Shown: positions 1-8,953, numbered from the stretch's first letter. The stretch is 11,969 nt of DNA from Paracoccaceae bacterium (GCA_009920225.1 RGAJ01000030.1:1-11969), one strand, 5' to 3'. Notes: generated by a model not told the origin, from the sequence alone. Numbers and translations: made by a program.

Positions 1-239
1 CTGGCGTGTTTGTATCCGCGATAGCCGATTGTTGCGGATGTCACGCCAAGCGCGTTGATCTTGTCTTCGATGATGCGATCAATTTCGGCTGTGGTTTGGC
101 CGGGAAAAACATGTTCTGCGACCTCGTCCAAAATACGTGCGGCGACACGCCCTGCGGCATGCATGCCGTCAAATGCATCAGGGCCATAAATGTCGATGCC
201 ATCGCGTGTTTTGCGCAGACCGTTGAGTTTTTTCACCAC
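1..239 (-). CDS. map: Type I methionine aminopeptidase, N-terminal part (cut by window edge)
   Basis: The enzyme removes the initiator methionine from new cytosolic proteins. Only about 79 N-terminal residues are inside the window. They read as the family's N-terminal region: a segment ending DAFDGMHAAGRVAARILDEV, then FPGQTTAEIDRII (the usual PGxTTxELD-like motif), then ATIGYRGYKHA leading into the substrate pocket. The metal ligands (Asp, Asp, His, Glu, Glu) would lie beyond the left edge, so catalytic integrity cannot be judged. Two adjacent GTG codons (239 and 236) are possible starts; an AAAGGA ribosome site sits 5 nt before the first. An ATG at 243 is out of frame and too close to that site. 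The gene lies 61 nt downstream of sfsA on the same strand, an arrangement I recall from Rhodobacterales, so the two are probably co-transcribed. Confidence 0.9.
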   Translation of the reverse strand, partial: MVKKLNGLRKTRDGIDIYGPDAFDGMHAAGRVAARILDEVAEHVFPGQTTAEIDRIIEDKINALGVTSATIGYRGYKHA

Positions 240-300
240 ACATATCCTTTAATTTTGGGGTAAGTGTTAGCAATCCAGTTCAAAAATGACCAGAGTTTGG

Positions 301-1002
301 TCACGAAAATATGATGGATTTATCCAATTTTTGAACAGTTTCACAAAGTTTTGCGCGATAACAGAGGATCTCGACCCCTGTGCCGCGTGCCCGATCAAGG
401 GCGCGGGCATAGTTTGGATCGATATCTTTGGCAATTGTGCATCGGGTGCAGTCGGTACGTTGCACCACATATAACATGACAGCACGGTGACCTTGCGCGA
501 CCATTTTTGCCAGATCATCCAGATGCTTTGCCCCCCTTGCGGTCACGCTGTCGGGGAATTCGGCCAATTCCTTTTGGCGCGAAAGGGTGACTGATTTCAC
601 CTCGACATAGGTCAGAGCGCCGTTGGCATCGGTCAATAGAAAATCAATCCGGCTGTTGTCGGAATATCTCACCTCGGGTTGAACGGTGACATATGCGCCC
701 AATTCAGGGATGGCGCGATCGGCCAAGGCCTGCGCCACCATCCGATTTGCCAAAGATGTATCCACACAGACAAATGTCGCGTTCTCGTATTCAGACAAGC
801 GCCACGCAAATTTCAACGTTTTCTTGGGATCATCATTGGGTTCGATCCAGACCCGCGTGCCTGCATCCGTCAGCCCCATCATCGATCCGGGGTTTGCGCA
901 ATGTGCCGTTACGACGCGACCATCGGGCAATTCTACATCTGCCAGAAACCGTTTGTACCGCTTGATCAGCGTGGCGGGTAAAAGTTTGGTTTGAAACATC
1001 AT
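301..1002 (-). CDS. sfsA: DNA/RNA nuclease SfsA
   Basis: A 233-residue protein of normal SfsA length. SfsA was first named sugar fermentation stimulation protein and is now treated as a nuclease with an N-terminal OB-like fold and a PD-(D/E)xK-type catalytic domain. Visible family motifs are CANPGSMMGL (residues 35-44), SRIDFLL (117-123, candidate catalytic Asp120), YVEVKSVTL (132-140, candidate Glu134 and Lys136) and FPDSVTARGAKHL (149-161). The start is the first of two consecutive ATG codons; the ribosome site is weak (an AGGGCAG-like stretch about 5 nt upstream). It is divergent from the CinA-like gene with only 46 nt between start codons, and is followed by map. The physiological substrate is not known from sequence. 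The family call is secure. Confidence 0.95.
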   Translation of the reverse strand: MMFQTKLLPATLIKRYKRFLADVELPDGRVVTAHCANPGSMMGLTDAGTRVWIEPNDDPKKTLKFAWRLSEYENATFVCVDTSLANRMVAQALADRAIPELGAYVTVQPEVRYSDNSRIDFLLTDANGALTYVEVKSVTLSRQKELAEFPDSVTARGAKHLDDLAKMVAQGHRAVMLYVVQRTDCTRCTIAKDIDPNYARALDRARGTGVEILCYRAKLCETVQKLDKSIIFS

Positions 1003-1018
1003 AAATCTGCCCTATACC
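991..1018 (+). promoter_or_regulatory. Candidate sigma70-type promoter for the CinA-like operon
   Basis: TTGAAA at 991-996 and TATACC at 1013-1018 are separated by 16 nt, a reasonable -35/-10 pair about 30 nt before the CinA-like start codon at 1049. The -35 box lies inside the first codons of the divergent sfsA gene, so the two promoters would be interleaved. This is pattern matching only; alphaproteobacterial promoters are often weakly conserved. Confidence 0.4.
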
Positions 1019-1048
1019 GTGAACGACAGTTTGAAAAGGGCAGAGAAC

Positions 1049-1771
1049 ATGACAAACCCCACAGCGGCAATGTTGGTGATTGGTGATGAAATTTTATCAG
1101 GCCGCACGCGCGACGCGAATATGCATTATTTGGCGGGACAGTTGACAGAACGCGGAATCACCCTGTGTGAAGTGCGCATCGTCAGCGACCATCGCGATGC
1201 GATCATCGCCGCGGTGCGTGCCTTGTCACAGGCCTATGATCACGTCTTTACCTCGGGTGGTATTGGGCCAACACATGATGATATCACCGCCGATTGCATT
1301 GCGGCCGCGTTTGATGATCACATTGATGTCCGCGCCGATGCCCGTGCGCTTTTGGCCGAGTTTTATGCCCAAACGGGCCGCGAACTGAACGAGGCGCGTT
1401 TGCGTATGGCGCGGATCCCTGACCGCGCAACATTGATTGACAACCCTGTCTCTGTTGCGCCTGGGTTTACCCTTGAAAATGTGCATGTCATGGCGGGTGT
1501 TCCATCCGTGTTCCAAGCAATGGTGGCCAGCGTTCTGCCAACCCTGACGGGCGGCAAACCGTTGATCAGTGACACTGTGCGCTTGATGCGTGGCGAGGGT
1601 GACGTGGCCCAGCCATTGGGTGAAATCGCGGCGAAATTCCCATCCGTTCAAATCGGATCCTATCCGTTTCAACAGGACGGGCGGTTTGGAACGAATATCG
1701 TTCTGCGCACGACGGATGCGGATGCCTTGGCGCAAGCGACCGCCTTGGTTGCGGCCTTGCAAGGGGACTAA
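1049..1771 (+). CDS. Stand-alone CinA-type molybdopterin-binding domain protein
   Basis: A 240-residue protein carrying the MoaB/MogA-like molybdopterin-binding fold found at the N-terminus of CinA. Key stretches are PTAAMLVIGDEILSGRTRDAN (residues 4-24, given here as a family signature), TSGGIGPTHDD (68-78, the binding loop) and VHVMAGVPSVFQAM (145-158). It lacks the C-terminal CinA deamidase domain, as do many Rhodobacteraceae homologues often labelled competence/damage-inducible protein A. In full CinA proteins the N-terminal domain is linked to ADP-ribose pyrophosphatase activity; whether this short form acts on molybdenum cofactor or nucleotides is unknown. I chose ATG 1049 because an AAAAGGG site lies about 10 nt upstream and homologues start this way; an in-frame GTG at 1019 has no such site. 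It is the first gene of a four-gene unit. Confidence 0.9.
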   Translation: MTNPTAAMLVIGDEILSGRTRDANMHYLAGQLTERGITLCEVRIVSDHRDAIIAAVRALSQAYDHVFTSGGIGPTHDDITADCIAAAFDDHIDVRADARALLAEFYAQTGRELNEARLRMARIPDRATLIDNPVSVAPGFTLENVHVMAGVPSVFQAMVASVLPTLTGGKPLISDTVRLMRGEGDVAQPLGEIAAKFPSVQIGSYPFQQDGRFGTNIVLRTTDADALAQATALVAALQGD

Positions 1772-1773
1772 GC

Positions 1774-2490
1774 ATGGACATCTTTGATGTCGTTGAGACC
1801 ACATGGCCAGCCGCAGCAACACATGTCGCGGGACCTTGGAAAATTCGCGACGGTCAAGGCGGCGGCAAACGCGTCAGCAGCGTCGAATGGATCACAGACC
1901 ATTTTGATGCGGATGATCTGGATCAAGCCGAAGACGCCATGCGCGCATTGGGGCAGGACGCATTATTCATGATCCGTCCGGAACACGGGGTTCTGGATGC
2001 GGCCTTGGCCGCGCGAGGGTATGAGATCATCGACCCTGTCAATATCTACCAAGCGCGGGCAACAGATATCGCCACAGAACGCCCGCCACGTGTCAGCATG
2101 TTTTGCGTCTGGCCCCGTCTTGCGATCCAAGAAAACATTTGGACCCAAGGCGGGATTGGACCCAAACGATGGGACGTGATGGACCGCGCCATTGGCCCCA
2201 AGACCACGATTGTGGGGCGTTGGGATGACCAACCGGCCGCGACAGCATATGTCGCGCTATGCGGGGCCACATCGATGCTGCACGCGCTTGAGGTGTTGCC
2301 ACATCAGCGCCAAAAGGGCGTCGCGCGCAATGTCATGCGTCAGGCGGCGTTTTGGACGTTGGAGCAAGGCGGCACAGATATCGCGGTTGTTTGTGTTAAA
2401 ACGAACACGGGCGCGAATGCATTGTATTCATCACTTGGAATGGAGCTGATCTCAAGCTACCATTACCGTATCAAAAGGGATCGCACATGA
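1774..2490 (+). CDS. GNAT-family N-acetyltransferase
   Basis: A 238-residue protein. The C-terminal half carries a GNAT acetyl-CoA-binding core: a beta strand ending ALEVLPHQRQKGVARNVM (residues 171-188), which gives the motif A pattern R179-Q-K-G182-V-A184, and a later NTGANALYSSLGM segment (211-223) typical of the motif B end. The N-terminal half (1-110) is more divergent and may be a degenerate second GNAT-like lobe, which is an inference from length. The acceptor substrate cannot be read from the sequence. It starts 2 nt after the CinA-like stop, with AAGGGG upstream as its ribosome site lying in the end of the previous gene, and its stop overlaps the next start as ATGA. Co-expression with its neighbours is therefore likely. 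Confidence 0.88.
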   Translation: MDIFDVVETTWPAAATHVAGPWKIRDGQGGGKRVSSVEWITDHFDADDLDQAEDAMRALGQDALFMIRPEHGVLDAALAARGYEIIDPVNIYQARATDIATERPPRVSMFCVWPRLAIQENIWTQGGIGPKRWDVMDRAIGPKTTIVGRWDDQPAATAYVALCGATSMLHALEVLPHQRQKGVARNVMRQAAFWTLEQGGTDIAVVCVKTNTGANALYSSLGMELISSYHYRIKRDRT

Positions 2491-3059
2491 CCACTTCTAA
2501 ACCTGTGACAGCACTGGATTTACCGCCCGTATCCCCTTTGCCCGAAGCAACGCAAAAATATTTCGATATTTGTCAGGATAAATTGGGTATGGTTCCCAAT
2601 GTGTTGACGGCCCATGCTTTTGACATAGACAAGCTGAATGCTTTTACCGGGCTTTATAACAATTTGATGTTGGCAGACAGCGGCTTGACCAAGCTTGAGC
2701 GCGAAATGATCGCGGTCGTCGTGTCATCGATTAACAAGTGTTTTTATTGTTTGACCGCCCATGGGGCGGCTGTGCGCCAATTGTCAGGCGATCCAAAATT
2801 GGGCGAGATGCTTGTCATGAATTATCGGGTGGCCGATCTGACGCCGAAACAGCGGGCCATGTTGAATTTCGCCGAAAAAGTAACAGTTGAAAGCCATAAG
2901 ATCGAAGACGCCGATCGCGATATTTTGCGCGATCACGGGTTTAGTGAGCGTGACATTTGGGACATCGCCAATGTCGCCGCGTTCTATAACATGTCCAATC
3001 GTGTGGCCAGCGCAATCGATATGCGGCCCAATGATGAATACCACGCGCAATATCGTTAA
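2487..3059 (+). CDS. AhpD-like carboxymuconolactone decarboxylase family (peroxidase-related) protein
   Basis: A 190-residue all-helical protein of the CMD/AhpD superfamily, closest by pattern to the group annotated as uncharacterised peroxidase-related enzymes. The redox centre is plain: INKCFYCLTAHG gives C85-x2-C88-x3-H92, preceded by acidic residues in KLEREMIAVVVSS (69-81), as in AhpD where the Cys pair, the His and a Glu form the proton relay. A Pro-rich N-terminus (residues 8-19) and a C-terminal FYNMSNRVASAIDMRPNDEY segment also fit that group. Expected role: thiol-dependent peroxide reduction or a related disulfide reaction in the cytoplasm; the partner is unknown. Translation overlaps the GNAT gene (ATGA) with an AAAAGGGA ribosome site, and the OmpA-like gene starts inside its 3' end. 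Confidence 0.9.
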   Translation: MTTSKPVTALDLPPVSPLPEATQKYFDICQDKLGMVPNVLTAHAFDIDKLNAFTGLYNNLMLADSGLTKLEREMIAVVVSSINKCFYCLTAHGAAVRQLSGDPKLGEMLVMNYRVADLTPKQRAMLNFAEKVTVESHKIEDADRDILRDHGFSERDIWDIANVAAFYNMSNRVASAIDMRPNDEYHAQYR

Positions 3060-3984
3060 ACACGCCCTCACATGCGCGGCCCTTTGTATTTGGGCGCAAG
3101 CGGCCTTGGCCCAAGGGGGCGTCTTTGCCCCAGCGAATGGCGTGGAAACCTCTGCGCAGGTGATATCCGATGCGGGCTATGATCTGCCGATATCGGAATG
3201 GCGCTATGGGGATGGGGTGTCGTTTGACAGATTGCGTGGTACGGTGGATTTGCGATCCTATCGGATTGATGCCACGTCACAGACCCCTGATCAAATCATC
3301 ACGCCCATTCGCGATGCCGCCAGTGCAGCAGGGTTTGCGCAAAAATTAAACTGTGCGGCCGACACCTGTGGCGGGTTTGATTTTCGCACCCAAGTTTCGA
3401 TGATTGATCCGCCATATATGTTTGTCGATCTGCGTAATTTTGTGGCCTTTAGCGCGCAATCCGAAACCGGCTCGGCGATTTTTGCGGTGGCAAGCCGCAT
3501 GGGTCCCGTGGGATATGTGCAAATCGCATATGTCCAAGTCTCTGATGATCCAACCCCGCCGCCCCCCGCAGCTGCGATACCCAGTCAATCCAGTGTCCCA
3601 AAGGGGGGCTATGTTGATCAGCTGCGCCCAATGGCATCGGTGATCTTGGATGATCTGGAATTTGAAAGCGGATCGTCCAATTTGGGCAAAGGTCCGTTTC
3701 AATCCCTTAACCTGCTTTCTGATTTTCTAAAGGCGAATTCCGAGGCGCGCATTGTCTTGGTTGGGCATACCGATGCGGTGGGATCACTTGCGGCAAATAT
3801 GGCGTTGTCCGAAAAACGCGCGACCTCGGTCATGTCATATATGACGCGGGATTTGGGGGTAACGGCATCGCAGCTTGATGCCAAGGGCATTGGATATCTG
3901 TCACCGGTTGCCACAAACGACACACCCTTCGGGAGGGAGGAAAACCGAAGGGTGGTCGCAGTGTTGGTGGCTCCGATCAACTGA
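3034..3984 (+). CDS. Exported OmpA-family peptidoglycan-binding protein
   Basis: A 316-residue protein from ATG 3034 (ATG 3031 would add one Met). Residues 1-26 are a signal peptide: a basic start with R5 and K9, a hydrophobic core, and cleavage likely after ALA26 before QGG. Residues about 30-170 form a domain I cannot name, with a Cys107/Cys112 pair that could form a periplasmic disulfide. A Pro-rich linker (DDPTPPPPAA, 171-180) leads to a C-terminal OmpA domain (about 200-316) with VGHTDAVG (243-250) and FGREENRRV (299-307), which contain the Asp and Arg that bind diaminopimelate in peptidoglycan. No outer-membrane barrel is evident. The start lies 26 nt inside the preceding gene and has no clear ribosome site, which suggests translational coupling. 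Longer in-frame starts upstream would destroy the signal peptide. Confidence 0.9.
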   Translation: MNTTRNIVKHALTCAALCIWAQAALAQGGVFAPANGVETSAQVISDAGYDLPISEWRYGDGVSFDRLRGTVDLRSYRIDATSQTPDQIITPIRDAASAAGFAQKLNCAADTCGGFDFRTQVSMIDPPYMFVDLRNFVAFSAQSETGSAIFAVASRMGPVGYVQIAYVQVSDDPTPPPPAAAIPSQSSVPKGGYVDQLRPMASVILDDLEFESGSSNLGKGPFQSLNLLSDFLKANSEARIVLVGHTDAVGSLAANMALSEKRATSVMSYMTRDLGVTASQLDAKGIGYLSPVATNDTPFGREENRRVVAVLVAPIN

Positions 3985-4008
3985 CTACCAGTGATCAGGC
4001 CCCTTTTT
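3975..4008 (+). terminator. Possible hairpin terminator shared by two converging genes
   Basis: GATC (3975-3978) plus ACTG (3980-3983) can pair with CAGT (3989-3992) plus GATC (3993-3996), with one bulged A and a 5-nt loop. A run of five T (4004-4008) follows after 7 nt. The hairpin covers the stop codons of both the OmpA-like gene and the converging LysR remnant, which abut with no space. The stem is only moderately GC-rich and the T run is short and offset, so this may be a weak terminator or chance. Confidence 0.35.
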
Positions 4009-4826
4009 GGCGAATGTCTCCGCCAGAAAATCAATAAATGCCCGCACTTTGGGTTGCGTGAATTTGCCGGGGGGATAGACGACAAAGATACCTTGGCGTT
4101 CCTTTGGCAGATCTGGCATCACGTCACAGACCAACCCCGTTTCCATTGCAGTGTGGTACAAAAAGCTGGGCAAATAGGCGATGCCCAAGCCATTGATCGC
4201 CGCATTCAACAAGGATTGCCCATCATTCACGGTCAAGCTGCCCGTTGTGCGCACATGCCGCTTTTCACCGCTGTGGGATGTCATTTTCCAAACAGAAGAG
4301 TTGGCCTGTTGCGAATAATGCAACAGCTTGTGCGCGGACAGATCATCGATGCGTTTAGGGCGTCCGTATGTTTCCAAATACCGTGGGCTTGAGACCATGC
4401 GCAAAGTGCTTTCGGTGATTTTGCGGGCGCGCAATGTGCTGTCTTCCATTTCGCCGATCCGAATGGCGGCGTCATAGCCTTCGGAAATCATTTCGATATA
4501 GCGGTTGTCCAGATCCAGATTGACCGAGATATCAGGATAGCGATCCAAGAATTCCCCCAAGACGGGTGACAAATGAAGCGATCCAAAATCCGTGGCCACG
4601 GACACACGTAACAACCCGGTTGGGGCCGTTTGCATGGAGCTGACCAAGGCATCTGCCTCACTCGGCGCGTGGTGCGGTTTAGCAAACGCGCACCCAAACG
4701 CGACTCAAGGCTTGAGATATGTTTTGAAACGGCGGATTTCGAAATCCCCATTTTGCGTGCCGCATCTGTGAACCCACCTTGGTCCACAACAGTTGCAAAC
4801 GCTTCCATCTCTGTTAACCGATCCAT
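3985..4826 (-). pseudogene. LysR-type transcriptional regulator broken by internal deletion and frameshift
   Basis: The two halves of a LysR regulator are present in different frames. The DNA-binding half starts at ATG 4826 (a GAGGTG ribosome site lies just upstream) and reads through a normal winged helix-turn-helix: FTDAARKMGISKSAVSKHIS (residues 19-38), then SRLGARLLNRTTRRV ending at 56. That frame then runs on through unrelated sequence and stops at 4488. The effector-binding half resumes in another frame with EADALVSSMQTAPTGLLRV and continues to a normal C-terminus, stop at 3985. The family normally has about 20 more residues (the SPTExG segment and the start of the linker helix) between these points. 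The join is at about 4657-4661. The effector domain appears uninterrupted after the join. A truncated helix-turn-helix protein could still be made. The former target genes are unknown. Confidence 0.85.
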
Positions 4827-4932
4827 GTCGCACCTCATTTACTACACCCCTGTTTTTGCCGTTGAATGTGGCTGAACTGGGGCAGAGTGGGGACATTATC
4901 GGGGTATTTGGCCCATTGTTTCGAAAAACGAT

Positions 4933-7011
<2,079 letters not shown>

Positions 7012-7052
7012 TCACGCGCGACTTGTCATTCATAACGCAGCGGCAGTTGGCC

Positions 7053-7414
7053 TTATGACGCGGCGAAACCTTGGCGGATGACACGTTTGATGATGTCTAA
7101 TTCTTCGCGCAATTGCGCAACCTCGGCGGTCAGATCATGGGCAAGCGCGTGGCCCCCGGACAACGTGACACGGGATCCGGCAGCCCATCGACCATAATCA
7201 ACAGGGTGTGCACCCCATCCCCAATCGCAGCTGAGGGGATAGGAAATTCGATGATTTTTTCGGACTTCGACGGGCCCGCGTCGATGGTGACGCCGTCAAT
7301 GCGGTCGCCATGAAAGGTGACATAAATCTGTGCATCCCGTGGCGCCGTTTTTGAAAACGTGGCGAGGCCGCGCCAAATTCCGTTTGCAAACACGATGTTT
7401 TCGACTCTGACCAT
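7053..7414 (-). pseudogene. Small coiled-coil-ended protein gene with a one-base frame break
   Basis: The ATG at 7414 has a good AGGGG ribosome site 7 nt upstream and lies 9 nt after the DUF6478-like gene. Its frame encodes about 80 sensible residues (MVRVENIVFANGIWRGLATF through GDGVHTLLIMVDGLP), then turns into SRCPGATRLPMI and stops at 7130. The neighbouring frame carries the natural end: SRVTLSGGHALAHDLTAEVA, then QLREELDIIKRVIRQGFAAS, stopping at 7053. That tail is an amphipathic coiled-coil-like helix that I recall closing homologous Rhodobacteraceae proteins (AEVxLLRAELDxLKR-like). One extra base between about 7153 and 7190 restores a 120-residue protein. No slippery heptamer is visible, so programmed frameshifting is less likely than a mutation or a sequencing error; a run of five C on the plus strand (7153-7157) is one possible error site. 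Function unknown. Confidence 0.7.
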
Positions 7415-7423
7415 ATCTTACCC

Positions 7424-8200
7424 CTAGAACTGTGCCCGCAAGCGACGACACACTGTGAGATCATGCAGAACGATCCTATTCATTTGCGCGTCATCAAAAA
7501 TGAGATCGATCCAGACTTTTTCCAATCGATGTTCGTTTAAATCCATGTATCCCAAATCGAATTCAACGGTGAAGTTTTCGTGTTGATGCGACAGCTCTTT
7601 GATTTGTTCGTCGACATTCGGGCCATGTTTCACGTTGATGCGCGCGAAAATAGGCAATTGCTGTTCCGAGGTCAGACGAAACTCCATTTCAAAAATGTTC
7701 TGATTGCTCAGGCTGTGCATCGCTGTTTCTGGCAAATCCAGCGACAGCGATAAAAACGACCCATCAAAATCAAACACTTCCAACGCAATGTCAAAAGGGG
7801 CCAGACTGGTGGATTTTAGCGTCGTGACCTGTTTCAGGATCATAGTGCAGGCAGATGCATTGTGATGAAGGGATATATTTGATCCAACCCCAACGCCCGA
7901 GGCGGGGTTGATTTGCGGCGCGACGCAGCCTTTTTGAAAAAACACTTCTGGACGCCATGCCCAATCGGCGTTTTTGCTTTTGCGGATTTCCACGTCGCGT
8001 GACAGGTGGCCGCCAATTTCCACGGTGGCGGTTTGTGTAAAGGCTTCGATCACATCGATCGCCCGATATGCATCCGAGCGCAGTTTTAACAAATCACTCA
8101 AAGAACGGCCTGAAATATTTTTTCCAAGGCTTCGCCATTGTTCAATCGCCCTCGTGCGTACACGACGATCAAACCAACTCTGTCCCAATAATTTGCTCAT
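7424..8200 (-). CDS. DUF6478-like conserved protein of Rhodobacteraceae
   Basis: A 258-residue protein with no signal peptide or membrane segment. It resembles the family I recall as DUF6478, common in Rhodobacteraceae. Characteristic stretches are ADWAWRPEVF in the N-terminal third, VFDFDGSFLSLSLDLPETAM in the middle, FARINVKHGPN, EFDLGYMDLNEHRLEKVWID and IVLHDLTVCRRLRAQF at the C-terminus. The middle and C-terminal parts look beta-rich, like a jelly-roll or carbohydrate-binding type fold; that is an inference from alternating hydrophobics. No catalytic motif is visible. The ribosome site at ATG 8200 is poor (A-rich leader). It is followed after 9 nt by the frame-broken small gene, so the two form a transcription unit. 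The family name is from memory and should be checked against Pfam. Confidence 0.7.
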   Translation of the reverse strand: MSKLLGQSWFDRRVRTRAIEQWRSLGKNISGRSLSDLLKLRSDAYRAIDVIEAFTQTATVEIGGHLSRDVEIRKSKNADWAWRPEVFFQKGCVAPQINPASGVGVGSNISLHHNASACTMILKQVTTLKSTSLAPFDIALEVFDFDGSFLSLSLDLPETAMHSLSNQNIFEMEFRLTSEQQLPIFARINVKHGPNVDEQIKELSHQHENFTVEFDLGYMDLNEHRLEKVWIDLIFDDAQMNRIVLHDLTVCRRLRAQF

Positions 8201-8212
8201 CTTATTTTCTAT

Positions 8213-8223
8213 AACGATTCGTT
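8213..8223. repeat. Perfect 11-bp palindrome in the DUF6478-like gene leader
   Basis: AACGA-T-TCGTT is a perfect 5-bp inverted repeat with a 1-nt centre. It lies 13 nt upstream of the DUF6478-like start codon in an AT-rich 57-nt gap. It could be a small operator, but an 11-bp palindrome can arise by chance and no regulator is linked to it. Confidence 0.3.
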
Positions 8224-8257
8224 TATTTACATACCCTTACCACAAAATATGGAGATA

Positions 8258-8953
8258 TTATGGCCGGTATACGGGTTTTAGCATGGGGGCTGCTTTAATT
8301 GACACAGTCTGTGTCGTCTCGGGATCGGGGCGCAAGCGGGGGGGCGTGACGCCGGCCTGTACAGGATCGGGTGTGGTTCTTTGATCCTGTGCGGTCTGCG
8401 TTTGCGTGCCTGGCAGTGCAAATGTCACCTGTGACAGCACCTTTGCGGCCGTTGATTGCGATGTCTTGCCCTTTGGCTTTTGAAAGTAACTGGTCAATAT
8501 CAGCGCATTTTGTCGAAGGGTCAAAGCACGATAATAGATCGGATCCATTCCTAATCGATTGGCGGCAGCGGTATCACGTATGGTCGCAATATGCAGATCG
8601 CCCCGACGCTTATAATCACGCGCTTTTGGTGTCTTTAAAAGTGCCGCGCGCAGATCGGCATCGGTGGGTCGCGCGGCGTCAGACACGGCCGATACCGATA
8701 CCGTGATCATGGAGCTGGGATAGTCGTTTTCCGTACAGGGTGTGAAAATTGCAAACCCTTTGGCATCCGCGTTGCGCGTGAGTTTGCGGTTCGCGCAATA
8801 GGCGTCAGGTGACGTGATCTGTAGGCCAGACGCAAATTTCACAGTGTGGATTTGCGCCTTATGTCGGGCGAAATCGGGCAAACTGCCCATTCCACATCCC
8901 GAAAATGCAAGCATGGCCCATAAAACTAGGCATGTTTTTATTGGCCGTCGCAT
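8258..8953 (-). CDS. Predicted lipoprotein of unknown function
   Basis: A 231-residue protein from ATG 8953. Residues 1-20 look like a lipoprotein signal: MRRPIK, a hydrophobic core, then AFSGC with the lipidated cysteine at 20. Phe at -3 is less usual than Leu but tolerated. The mature part has a Cys pair (in DAYCANRKL and FTPCTEND) that could form a disulfide, a central segment with SSMITVSVSAV and KRRGDLHIATI, and a Thr/Gln/Pro-rich tail (about 190-231), probably unstructured. I recognise no named domain. A longer reading frame exists from 9127, but it would bury the signal peptide and overlap the protease gene, so I rejected it. The ribosome site is weak (AATAGG). It lies 86 nt downstream of the CPBP protease gene on the same strand and 57 nt upstream of the DUF6478-like gene. 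Probably anchored to the inner or outer membrane. Confidence 0.75.
   Translation of the reverse strand: MRRPIKTCLVLWAMLAFSGCGMGSLPDFARHKAQIHTVKFASGLQITSPDAYCANRKLTRNADAKGFAIFTPCTENDYPSSMITVSVSAVSDAARPTDADLRAALLKTPKARDYKRRGDLHIATIRDTAAANRLGMDPIYYRALTLRQNALILTSYFQKPKGKTSQSTAAKVLSQVTFALPGTQTQTAQDQRTTPDPVQAGVTPPRLRPDPETTQTVSIKAAPMLKPVYRP

Noticed and set aside
6..263. Plus-strand open frame of 85 codons at the left edge
   Set aside because: It is the complement of the map coding region, which gives a clear methionine aminopeptidase on the minus strand.
1226..1822. Minus-strand open frame opposite the CinA-like gene
   Set aside because: It overlaps a well-supported gene, has Arg/His-rich composition and lacks motifs or a start site.
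2887..3030. Upstream extension of the OmpA-like gene to an ATG at 2887
   Set aside because: The extension lies fully inside the CMD gene in another frame and would place 48 residues before a well-formed signal peptide.
4916..4932. Small hairpin GTTT-TTCG-AAAC just after the fadH stop, considered as a terminator
   Set aside because: The stem is only four mostly A-T pairs with no following T run, too weak to call.
7130..7190. Programmed ribosomal frameshift in the small coiled-coil-ended gene
   Set aside because: No slippery heptamer or obvious downstream stem is visible where the frame changes; a simple indel or read error explains it better.
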